Assembly (NCBI GenBank): GCA_014380365.1
Contig: JACMJZ010000009.1
Coordinates: forward strand, 1-64,000
Reading direction: 5' to 3'
Source of the DNA: Pyrinomonadaceae bacterium
GTDB lineage: Bacteria; Acidobacteriota; Blastocatellia; Pyrinomonadales; Pyrinomonadaceae
DNA: 64,000 nt
This document shows positions 52,745 to 60,579 of the stretch, piece after piece. Below the pieces are notes generated by a model, which saw only the letters and a program-made list of their open reading frames with translations, searched no databases and was not told where the DNA came from. Positions within the stretch are counted from its first letter, which is position 1. Each line of letters starts with the position of its first letter. The position numbers were made by a program, and so were the translations under genes.

Positions 52745-55468
52745 CTAGTTGTTATTCTGAATCTTGAGGGCCAACACGTCGTTCATGGCGCAGATGGCCG
52801 CGCGCTTCACGCCCTTGCCTAATGGCACCTTGCCCAGGTCAACTGTGGAGTTACCGACCAGAACGGCTTTTCCTAATCTGACCCAACCTTTTCCGAAATC
52901 AACGTACACCGGAACAGACATAACGAATTTATCTGATACTCCAGATTGAGTTATGCGACCCGTCAGTGCTCCGTCAGCGCCGATCTTGTAATCAAATTGA
53001 TAACTCGGCATTTCGGTTCCATAGACCCACTGATCAAAGAACCAGTCCATCCGTTGGTTGCGGCCCAGGTCCATCTCCGGGGTCATGTGTTTCTCGACTA
53101 TCCGCTTCAGATCCTCGGTCGAGACGTCCTGGTTGTAGTGCGACTTGATAAAGTCCTGCATCATGGCAATGAAGCGCTTGTCGCCGCCCTGCTTTTGATC
53201 CTTCATCATCTGCCGCAACATGTGGAGGATGTAAGCGCCTTTTGGATAAACTAAAAACTGGTAAGCCGCGCGTGTCTTGCCACTGCTTAACCGACGCCCT
53301 TGCGTGACGGGGCCGACTGTGTAGGGCCTAAGACCGTTGGTTTGTGGGCGCGCCTGCGTGATCCGGTCCCGTTGTTCGTTCCAGAAGTCAATGTACTTGC
53401 CCTCGTCGCCCAAAGCGACCTGGATATAAAGCGAGGTGGAGAATTCAGCGAAACCTTCGCTCATCCACTGATCGCGGTAACTCTTCCAGCCCACCATGTG
53501 GCCCCACCATTGATGAGCAATTTCGTGTGGCTGGACATACTGGAAGAAGTCGGCCGTGGCGAACCGGATATTCTGGTTGCTCGCCATATAGCGTTGCGTG
53601 GCATCCAAAAAAGCAGTAAACGGCATGTAGACCAGAGTCGGCCAGGCCTGGCCGAAGTTTCCCGCGGGCTGCTGTGTCAGGGCCAGACGAGTAAAAGGTA
53701 ACTTTCCGAAATAGAGATTGAAAATGCGCGTTGAATTTTGAGCGTCAGCCAGCATCGCATCAGCCTTACCCATTGTCGACATTGACCCCTCTTCGCGGCT
53801 CACGACCGACTCGTCGTTTGCGTAAAACTCGATGGTGTAGCCGGTTACCGGGTCCAGCACCTGCTTCTTCTTGAAGCCGCCATAATTGAAACCGGCGACC
53901 GCCAGCGCCGTCTCGCCACTCGACCACCTGGCGATGGTCAGGTTGCCGTCCTGTTTCTCGGGTCCGGAGGAGGCGCCGGTGCCGATCAACGTCAATCCTT
54001 TTGGGTAGCCAAACGAAACATCGAAGGTCGCACGGTCGCCAAATGACGAGCCCACATTGTTCGGGTACCAGCTGAGCCGGGCGGTGCCGCTAACGAAGAA
54101 ATTACCGCCCCCGACGTCGATGAGCACATCGCCGCCCGCGTAGTCGACGGTCACCTTGTAAGTCTTTCCTGCCTCCAGCGGTTCGGGCCAGATGATGCCA
54201 AAGTCTGCATCCTCGTCTTTCTTCTCCTGAACAAACGCCAGATCGCGATCCTTCTCATCGCGCACGCGGCTGACACGCAAGGGTGCGAAGAGCCGGAAAG
54301 GGAGGACGCGTGCGCCCGCGTCGAGCACGCGAAACGTGACGGTGTCCGTGGCCGTAAACCTTGTGCCGCGTATGGCGGCGTCAATCTGATGATGCTTGAT
54401 GTCGTAGATGCGATGATCCTCGTCGCTGGAGGCAGTCCCGTTGGCATACTCTTCGGCCCTGTGAAAGGCTGTCCAGTCTCCGCCATCGCTTACACCGTAG
54501 CTCGACAGCAAGACCTCTTCGGGCGAGACGGACGGAATGCCGAGCGGGTCATATTGGAATACGAGTTTGCTGTATCGCTTGCCGTCGATGAACGCCGTGA
54601 AGAAACCGGGCCGCTGGGTGTTGTAGAGGTCCACCAGGGTCCGTAACTCCATGTTTCGGCGCAAAGTCTTGCGCAACAGCGACTGGTTATCGTGGTAGGC
54701 GTCGTGGGCGCGGGCGGCCTGTGGGCCGTTAATCTTCATCTGAACCTGCGCCGATGATTTGATCTGATCGAAGGTCTTATCGGTAAAGCGCAACAGCAGT
54801 TTGGTAAACGACTCCTTTAGCGTTGGTTCCTTTGTGAAGAGCACTAAACTCCGCTTTTCCGCTTCGGTGGGTGGAGTCAAGGACAGTTCGCCTTCGCCGA
54901 AGAAAACTGCGCCCGTGATCCGGCCGTTGACTTCCGGCGCAAAGTAGATCTCGCCGCTCAGAAGCGCAAAACTAGCTGCGTCGCGTTGCAGCACGAGGTT
55001 GTTGACCGTGGCATACGGTCCATCAAAGTCCTGACGCGTCTTTCCCAGGAGGCGCAGTTGTTGATAGACAGTATCGGTATTGGGCTTGATGCTGGACGAC
55101 GTTATGGTAACCGCGGCCTCAACGGGAGCGATTTCGAGTTTGACATCTACTTTAGCGGCTGCACCTTCTTCAACCCTGACCACGTCCCTACGCGCCTCGT
55201 TGAAGCCGGTCGCAGAAATTGTGAGCGCGTAGATTCCCGGGGGCAGACCACTCACAGTGTATTTCCCCTGATCGTCTGTGACGGCGGTGAACGTCTGAGT
55301 GGTCTCCGGATCAGTCACGGTAACCGCGGCTCCCACCACCGCCGCACCTTTGGGATCGGTGACCTTGCCTTCAATGCGTCCTCCCGAGGCGTGCGCGATC
55401 ATCAAGGGCAGGATCAGCGCGGCGAGTACACACATCAGGAGAATAGCGAGTGAAAATTTCCGCTTCAT
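52745..55468 (-). CDS. M1-family metallopeptidase with N-terminal CarboxypepD_reg domain
   Basis: A signal peptide (AILLMCVLAALILPLMIAHA) is followed by a CarboxypepD_reg domain (GGRIEGKVTDPKGAAVVGAA to YALTISATGF). The aminopeptidase-like catalytic part has HEIAHQWWGH starting at H648, then the third zinc ligand 18 residues on in MSEGFAEFS, the M1 pattern. No clear GAMEN exopeptidase motif was seen, so the exact cleavage mode is uncertain. The C-terminal region (YDFKIG... PVYVDFGKGWVRLGKAVLV) is beta-rich. AAGGAAACCT precedes the ATG. It is probably periplasmic or secreted. Confidence 0.9.
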   Translation of the reverse strand: MKRKFSLAILLMCVLAALILPLMIAHASGGRIEGKVTDPKGAAVVGAAVTVTDPETTQTFTAVTDDQGKYTVSGLPPGIYALTISATGFNEARRDVVRVEEGAAAKVDVKLEIAPVEAAVTITSSSIKPNTDTVYQQLRLLGKTRQDFDGPYATVNNLVLQRDAASFALLSGEIYFAPEVNGRITGAVFFGEGELSLTPPTEAEKRSLVLFTKEPTLKESFTKLLLRFTDKTFDQIKSSAQVQMKINGPQAARAHDAYHDNQSLLRKTLRRNMELRTLVDLYNTQRPGFFTAFIDGKRYSKLVFQYDPLGIPSVSPEEVLLSSYGVSDGGDWTAFHRAEEYANGTASSDEDHRIYDIKHHQIDAAIRGTRFTATDTVTFRVLDAGARVLPFRLFAPLRVSRVRDEKDRDLAFVQEKKDEDADFGIIWPEPLEAGKTYKVTVDYAGGDVLIDVGGGNFFVSGTARLSWYPNNVGSSFGDRATFDVSFGYPKGLTLIGTGASSGPEKQDGNLTIARWSSGETALAVAGFNYGGFKKKQVLDPVTGYTIEFYANDESVVSREEGSMSTMGKADAMLADAQNSTRIFNLYFGKLPFTRLALTQQPAGNFGQAWPTLVYMPFTAFLDATQRYMASNQNIRFATADFFQYVQPHEIAHQWWGHMVGWKSYRDQWMSEGFAEFSTSLYIQVALGDEGKYIDFWNEQRDRITQARPQTNGLRPYTVGPVTQGRRLSSGKTRAAYQFLVYPKGAYILHMLRQMMKDQKQGGDKRFIAMMQDFIKSHYNQDVSTEDLKRIVEKHMTPEMDLGRNQRMDWFFDQWVYGTEMPSYQFDYKIGADGALTGRITQSGVSDKFVMSVPVYVDFGKGWVRLGKAVLVGNSTVDLGKVPLGKGVKRAAICAMNDVLALKIQNNN

Positions 55469-55661
55469 AGGTTTCCTTGATTAATCCATTTGGCAGCCCG
55501 TTGGGAGTCGGGGATAAAATTTAGTGACGTGCGGGAACCTGAGTTGTCTACGGGGCGCATTATGCAAAACGCCAATGGTTCTGTCCATGCTCAATCAATG
55601 TAGAGGCTGCTCAGGGCTCCCGGACTGGCGTGCTCTTGCGTAGCCGATATAGGATCGTCGC

Positions 55662-56507
55662 ATGAACGAAAAGAACAAGATTCAACTTTCCGCAATCGCG
55701 AAGTTTCGCGCGTTGCACGATTCGGGCTGTTTCGTGCTGCCTAATCCGTGGGATGTTGGCACGTCTGTTTATCTCGAGCGTCTTGGGTTTGAAGCGCTGG
55801 CGACGACGTCAGCCGGGTTTGCGTTTAGTCGCGGGCTTCCCGATACGGCTTCCGCCATCGATCTCAACGACATGATCGGCCACATTCGCGAGGTGGTGCG
55901 CGCGACGCGTTTGCCAGTTAACGCGGATTTCCAAAACGGGTTTGCTGATGAACCTCAAGGCGTGGCTGAGAACGTGGCCTTATGTATCGCGACCGGCGTG
56001 GCCGGGCTCTCGATTGAAGATTCATCGGAATCTGTCGATGGAGGGCTTTACGAATTTTCTCTTGCTGTAGAGCGTGTGAAGGCGGCGGTGACCGCGATCG
56101 ATGCGTCGGGCGTGCCCGTCGTCCTGACCGCGCGCTGCGAGGTGTACCTGGTTGGGGCTAACGATCCATTGCGAGTGGCGCTCGATCGACTGGTTGCCTT
56201 TGCGGAGGCCGGCGCCGATTGTCTCTACGCTCCAGGCGTTACTGATCCGGATCAGATCGCGGCAATTGTGAAGGCAGTTTCTCCGAAGCCGGTTAACGTA
56301 CTCGTCTCGCGGCCCAATCCTGCATTGTCCATTTCAAGCCTAACCGATCTGGGCGTGCGCCGGATCTCAGTTGGATCAGCTCTGTCACTCGTTGCCTGGG
56401 GCAGCTTCATGCGCGCTGCGCAGACACTGAAGGAGACCGGGTCGTTTGAAGGCTTCGCGGGCGGGGCGAGTTATGCCGAGCTGAATGCTCTTTTCAATAA
56501 TAGGTGA
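55662..56507 (+). CDS. Isocitrate lyase/PEP mutase-family protein
   Basis: This 281-residue enzyme has the (beta/alpha)8 fold of the PEP mutase/isocitrate lyase superfamily. LPNPWDVGTSVYLERLGFEA is the typical N-terminus, with LPVNADFQNGF as the metal-binding segment, GLSIEDSSE, VLTARCEVYL, DCLYAPGV and PKPVNVLVSRP in order. The C-C or C-P bond substrate is unknown; many members are oxaloacetate decarboxylases or lyases. The start ATG 55662 has TAGGA upstream. It is transcribed away from the M1 peptidase gene and stands alone on the plus strand. Confidence 0.9.
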   Translation: MNEKNKIQLSAIAKFRALHDSGCFVLPNPWDVGTSVYLERLGFEALATTSAGFAFSRGLPDTASAIDLNDMIGHIREVVRATRLPVNADFQNGFADEPQGVAENVALCIATGVAGLSIEDSSESVDGGLYEFSLAVERVKAAVTAIDASGVPVVLTARCEVYLVGANDPLRVALDRLVAFAEAGADCLYAPGVTDPDQIAAIVKAVSPKPVNVLVSRPNPALSISSLTDLGVRRISVGSALSLVAWGSFMRAAQTLKETGSFEGFAGGASYAELNALFNNR

Positions 56508-56524
56508 GTGGCCGCGTTGTAGTT

Positions 56525-56601
56525 CAAGCAGTTCAGAGTTCAAGCTTTAGCTTGCCGCATGTTCAAAAACGCAAACTAAAGTTTGAACTCTGAACTGCTT
56601 G
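56525..56601. repeat. Palindromic repeat, CAAGCAGTTCAGAGTTCAA family, copy 2
   Basis: The arms are 56525-56554 and about 56572-56601. The left arm equals the complement of the right arm of the 39421 copy, and the right arm equals the complement of its left arm, so this copy is inverted relative to that one. The loops of the two copies differ. It lies between two convergent genes. Confidence 0.92.
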
Positions 56602-56619
56602 AGAGTTTACCGACGCGGC

Positions 56620-58827
56620 TCACACCTTGCGGCCCATGACGTTGGCAATCGATCGGATGAGCGCGCCGGGTTCGATGGGTTTGGGAACATGCACTTGAAA
56701 TCCAGCCTCAAGCGCGCGCGCCTTATCTTCTTTGGTGGCGTAGGCGGTAAGCGCCACCGCGGGGACCTGCCTGGCGGCTTTTAGACGCAGCTTGCGCAGT
56801 TTCTTTATCAGCGTGTAGCCGTCTTCAAGCGGCATCCCGATATCACTTACCAGCAGATCCGGCTTCCACTCACGAAAGGCCTTAAGCGCCTCCGCAGTAG
56901 ACTCGCAGCATTTCACCTCGCCACCGCAGCGCGTCAGAATAGCGCTCATCACATCACGGGCATCGGCCTCATCATCAACAACCAGGATGCGCAAGCCCGC
57001 CAGTATCCGGGAAAACTCTGAGTGGATTCCGTTACCTTCACTCTCTGGCGCGCGCTCCTCCAAAAGCTGGGGTGAAAGTTTTGAGGCAATTGGAAAACTG
57101 ACAGTGAATGTCGCACCTTGATTTTCTCCCTCGCTCTCCACCTCGATGCTACCCTCATGAAGTTGGATTAGGTGCTTCACGATGGAAAGTCCAAGTCCCA
57201 ATCCGCCGTGCGCCCGCGTGGTTGAGCCATCCGCCTGGCGAAAGCGATCAAAGATGTATGGGACAAACTCCCGGTTGATGCCGATGCCGGAATCGGCCAC
57301 GGAAATCCTGATGCGCGACTCGCAGTGTTTGAGTTCGATCTGCACCTTACCTTCAGCAGGCGTAAACTTCACGGCGTTGCTCAGCAGATTCCAGAAGATT
57401 TGCTGCAGGCGGTTGGCATCCCCGGAAACTGGACAAGCCTGGCTGTCCAGTACAGTCTCAAACTTAATCTTCTTCGCTTCAAACGATGGTCTTACTGCCT
57501 CTACCGCCGCCTCTATCACCGCGCGGAGGTCGACCGAGCGCGGTTCGATTTGCAGCTTGCCGGTTATGATGCGCGACACGTCGAGCAGATCGTCGATTAG
57601 TTGCGACTGCGAGCGCGCGTTGCGTTCGATTGTTTCCACCGCACGCGACAGTTGATCTTCTTCAAGTTTGCCGGTACGCACCAGATGGCTCCAGCCCAGG
57701 ATCGCCGTGAGGGGCGTGCGCAATTCGTGGGAGAGCGTGGCCAGGAATTCATCCTTGGTGCGATTAACTTGCTCTGCTTCGGCGCGTGCAGCCCGTTCGC
57801 TGATCAATAGTTGGGCCCGTTCCTCTTCAGCCTGCTTGCGCTCTGCGATCTCCAACTGCAACTCGTCCGCATGACTCTGTGCATCGGTATAGAGCTTCGC
57901 ATTTTCGTAAGCCGTGGCCACCTGGGTGGCGAGGGTTGCGGCCAGGCGTTCGTCGGCTTCGGAGAAATCATCTTCGTTGAGTTTGTTAAGCAGGTAGACC
58001 CAGCCGCAGACCCTGGAATCTGACATCATTGGCGCGCCCAGGAAAGAATGAACCAGTTCCGAGGTCCGGCCTCGATCGCGCAACAACCCATCGGATCCAT
58101 TGAGTCGGAGTGGGCGACGTCTTTTTACTAAAGCTTTCAACGCTCTTTGAGCGACTTTGGGCACTTCGTTGTTGGCAGAGGAATCGCCGTTGGCGCTGGA
58201 GTGGCAAAAATATTCCAACGACTCATCGTCGCAATTCAGCACGCCTACGCCTGCTTCCTGGGCTTCGACGATTTGCCTGGCCGACGTGCAAAAACTCTCC
58301 AGCAGGCGGCCGGGATCGTGTTCGGCGCCCAACTCCTGGCCCAGGTCGATCAGCATGCCGAGTCGAGCCAGATTTGCATTCTCGAGCTCGAGGTTCTTTT
58401 CCTTTAACAACTGCGCCTGGCGTGCGACCTCCTGAGTCTTCTTAAACAACTCAACGAACACGGCCACCTTCGATCGCAGGATGTCAGCCTCGATTGGTTT
58501 GACGATGTAATCGACTGCGCCGAGTGAATACCCACGGCTCAAATGTCTTCCTCCTGTGCTGTCGGCGGTCAGAAAAATGATCGGAATGTTTCGCGATTTC
58601 TCCCGGCCCCTGATGAGTTCAGCCGTTTCCAGGCCATCAAGCCCGGGCATGTAGACGTCCATCAGAATTACCGCGACTTCGTGGTCCAGCAGATATCGCA
58701 GCGCTTCGTTTCCGGATGAGGCACTAACGAGATTCCGGTCCGGAGCGCTCAGGATTGACTGCAACGCCAATAGGTTCGTGGCGCTGTCGTCAACCATCAG
58801 AATGTTGATCTGTTCTTCAGATTTCAT
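56620..58827 (-). CDS. Hybrid histidine kinase, receiver-GAF-kinase-receiver
   Basis: The 735-residue protein begins with a receiver domain (D57 in VILMDVYMPGLDG). A coiled segment and a GAF domain (about 155-320) follow. The HisKA box has H367 in [17 protein letters not shown]. The HATPase part has NAVKFTPAEGK and GGLGLGLSIVKHL. A C-terminal receiver has D662 in LLVSDIGMP. The design is a response-regulator-led hybrid that could be driven by the CheB/CheR cluster upstream. The start overlaps the end of the cheB-like gene by 11 bases, implying coupled translation. The transmitter is a paralogue of that at 19539. Confidence 0.93.
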   Translation of the reverse strand: MKSEEQINILMVDDSATNLLALQSILSAPDRNLVSASSGNEALRYLLDHEVAVILMDVYMPGLDGLETAELIRGREKSRNIPIIFLTADSTGGRHLSRGYSLGAVDYIVKPIEADILRSKVAVFVELFKKTQEVARQAQLLKEKNLELENANLARLGMLIDLGQELGAEHDPGRLLESFCTSARQIVEAQEAGVGVLNCDDESLEYFCHSSANGDSSANNEVPKVAQRALKALVKRRRPLRLNGSDGLLRDRGRTSELVHSFLGAPMMSDSRVCGWVYLLNKLNEDDFSEADERLAATLATQVATAYENAKLYTDAQSHADELQLEIAERKQAEEERAQLLISERAARAEAEQVNRTKDEFLATLSHELRTPLTAILGWSHLVRTGKLEEDQLSRAVETIERNARSQSQLIDDLLDVSRIITGKLQIEPRSVDLRAVIEAAVEAVRPSFEAKKIKFETVLDSQACPVSGDANRLQQIFWNLLSNAVKFTPAEGKVQIELKHCESRIRISVADSGIGINREFVPYIFDRFRQADGSTTRAHGGLGLGLSIVKHLIQLHEGSIEVESEGENQGATFTVSFPIASKLSPQLLEERAPESEGNGIHSEFSRILAGLRILVVDDEADARDVMSAILTRCGGEVKCCESTAEALKAFREWKPDLLVSDIGMPLEDGYTLIKKLRKLRLKAARQVPAVALTAYATKEDKARALEAGFQVHVPKPIEPGALIRSIANVMGRKV

Positions 58828-59440
58828 AATGCGCAGTCAGGCTCCGACTCTTGCTTACTTCTCGATGAGGCCCCCCGCTGCTCAACCTTTCAAGCTGTGG
58901 ACCTATCTCCGGTAACGGCAAAATCCAATCCACCGAAGTCATGGCAATGGCTGCCTCGGGCATTTCGCGGCACGTTGCCGAAGCTGGGTTTTCCACGATC
59001 GTCAGTCCGCCCCGGGCTTTGATCTGGTGCAGGCCTCGCGCGCCGTCGCGGTTGGCGCCGGTTAGAATTACCCCGATCGCTCCATCTTCATACTCATCGG
59101 CCGCCGACTCAAATAGTACGTCTATAGACGGCCGCGCGTAAGCGACCGGAAACTCAGTTGACAAAGCGAAGCTGCCGTTTTCAATTAGCAAATGATAGTC
59201 GCGTGCCGCGAGATAGACGTTGCCCGGCTCGATTGGTTCCTTGTCTTCGGGCTCTTTGACCCGCAACTTACTCGCTTGGCTTAGAAACTCGGACAACCCG
59301 CTCTCAGAATCAGCGCCGCGATGTTGCACGATGGCAATCGGCAACGGAAATTCAGCCGGCAAAGACGCGAGCAACATCTGCAATGCCTTCAACCCTCCGG
59401 TCGAAGCGCCCACTACCACAATTTTAGAATCTGCTTCCAA
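58817..59440 (-). CDS. cheB: Stand-alone CheB methylesterase domain
   Basis: CheB removes methyl groups from receptor glutamates and deamidates glutamines. This 207-residue protein is only the esterase domain; the usual N-terminal receiver is absent. The catalytic serine is in VGASTGG (S13), the histidine in IVQHRG and the aspartate in GANRDGARGL. The start is TTG 59440, with AGAGGT upstream. It overlaps the following kinase gene by 11 bases. Without a receiver it must be controlled by another protein, perhaps the kinase's receivers. Confidence 0.92.
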   Translation of the reverse strand: MEADSKIVVVGASTGGLKALQMLLASLPAEFPLPIAIVQHRGADSESGLSEFLSQASKLRVKEPEDKEPIEPGNVYLAARDYHLLIENGSFALSTEFPVAYARPSIDVLFESAADEYEDGAIGVILTGANRDGARGLHQIKARGGLTIVENPASATCREMPEAAIAMTSVDWILPLPEIGPQLERLSSGGPHREVSKSRSLTAHYEI

Positions 59441-59463
59441 GCGTTACCTCTGTTTGCGAAAGC

Positions 59464-59599
59464 AGCGGGGGCAAGCCCGCCTTCCCAACCTGAGAGAAAA
59501 TGTCATTTGGTCATTTGACCCGCCTTGAATGCCACTCAATGAACAATTAAGACTCAACTGCAATAACCTCATGGTTGGGAAGGCGGGCTTGCCCCCGCT
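59464..59599. repeat. Inverted pair of the GGTTGGGAAGGCGGG element
   Basis: The left copy (59464-59496) and the right copy (59573-59599) are reverse complements over about 27 bases, separated by about 76 bases. A third, single copy is at 127-161. It lies between cheR and cheB, inside what should be one message. Confidence 0.85.
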
Positions 59600-59608
59600 G
59601 GTTTAGCC

Positions 59609-60448
59609 TTAGGCGACCTTGCGGAAAAGTTTGTCTGTCGCGTTCAGGTGTTCATACGATCCGGCGCGCGGTGTAAACTTCAAACTCTCCTTGTTACCCA
59701 GACCGAAGACGCCAAACATACTCAAACTGCCGTAGAGCAGATTGTGAACTCGCGCCTGCAGGTCTTTGTTGAAATAGATCATTACGTTGCGGCACATGAT
59801 TACCTGAAACTCATTGAAGGACCCGTCGGTAGCCAGGTTGTGCTCTGAAAACACCACGTTGTCTTTCAACGTGGAGCTAAAGATCACGCTGTCATACTGC
59901 GCGGTGTAGTAGTCGGAAAACTCATGCACGCCCCCGGCTTTGTGATAGTTCACGGTGTAGTCGCGCATGGCGGCGAGCGGGAAAATTCCGTCGCGGGCGC
60001 GGCGCAAGACAGCCTGGCTGATGTCGGTCGCATAGATGCGACACTTGTGATAAAGGCGTTCCTCCTGCAGCAGGATGGCCAGTGAGTAAACTTCCTCGCC
60101 GGTCGAGCAGCCCGCGATCCAGATCTGCACGGTTGGATATGTCCTGAGCAGGGGAACCACGCGCTTGCGAAAGGTGAGATAGAAGCTTGGGTCACGAAAC
60201 ATCTCGGTGGCGTGCACCGAGAGGCCGAGCAGAAAACGTTCGAGACACGCGGCGTCATGCAGCACCTTGTTTTGAAATGCCGAGACGGTGTCTAACTTTT
60301 CCGCCAGCATGAGCGCGAGGATGCGCCGCTTGATTGACGCGCGCGAATAGTCGCGGAAGTCGAAGCCATGCGCACGGTAAAGCCCTTCGAGCAGCAGGTC
60401 GATCTCGATGTCTTCCAGTTTTACTGTTTCCGTCACCGCCGTAGTCAT
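59609..60448 (-). CDS. cheR: CheR methyltransferase
   Basis: CheR methylates receptor glutamates using SAM. The 279-residue protein has the usual helical N-terminal domain (LLLEGLYRAHGFDFRDYSR, then RRFL/AFQNKVLHDA). The SAM-binding motif is WIAGCSTGEEVYSLAI, and the late motif is VIMCRNVMIYFNKDLQ. No TPR tail is present. ATG 60448 is used; a TTG at 60463 would add five residues. It is downstream of the multi-HAMP kinase and upstream of the cheB-like gene, with palindromes in both gaps. No flagellar or chemoreceptor genes were seen in the window. Confidence 0.94.
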   Translation of the reverse strand: MTTAVTETVKLEDIEIDLLLEGLYRAHGFDFRDYSRASIKRRILALMLAEKLDTVSAFQNKVLHDAACLERFLLGLSVHATEMFRDPSFYLTFRKRVVPLLRTYPTVQIWIAGCSTGEEVYSLAILLQEERLYHKCRIYATDISQAVLRRARDGIFPLAAMRDYTVNYHKAGGVHEFSDYYTAQYDSVIFSSTLKDNVVFSEHNLATDGSFNEFQVIMCRNVMIYFNKDLQARVHNLLYGSLSMFGVFGLGNKESLKFTPRAGSYEHLNATDKLFRKVA

Positions 60449-60469
60449 AGACTTCAATCTCAACGTGTC

Positions 60470-60546
60470 GCTGGGAGCGCAGACATCCTGTCTGCCTCAA
60501 CGTTCGTGGTCGCGTAGCTAGCAGGCAAGATGCCTGCGCTCCCAGC
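60470..60546. repeat. Palindromic repeat, CTGGGAGCGCAGACATCC family
   Basis: The left arm GCTGGGAGCGCAGACATCC pairs with the right arm ATGCCTGCGCTCCCAGC (to 60546). An inner CAGACATCCTGTCTG hairpin is present, and further CCCAGC copies trail to about 60576. It lies between the multi-HAMP kinase stop and cheR. Confidence 0.82.
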
Positions 60547-60579
60547 CTTACGCGTTCCCAGCGTTATGCGCTCCCAGCT

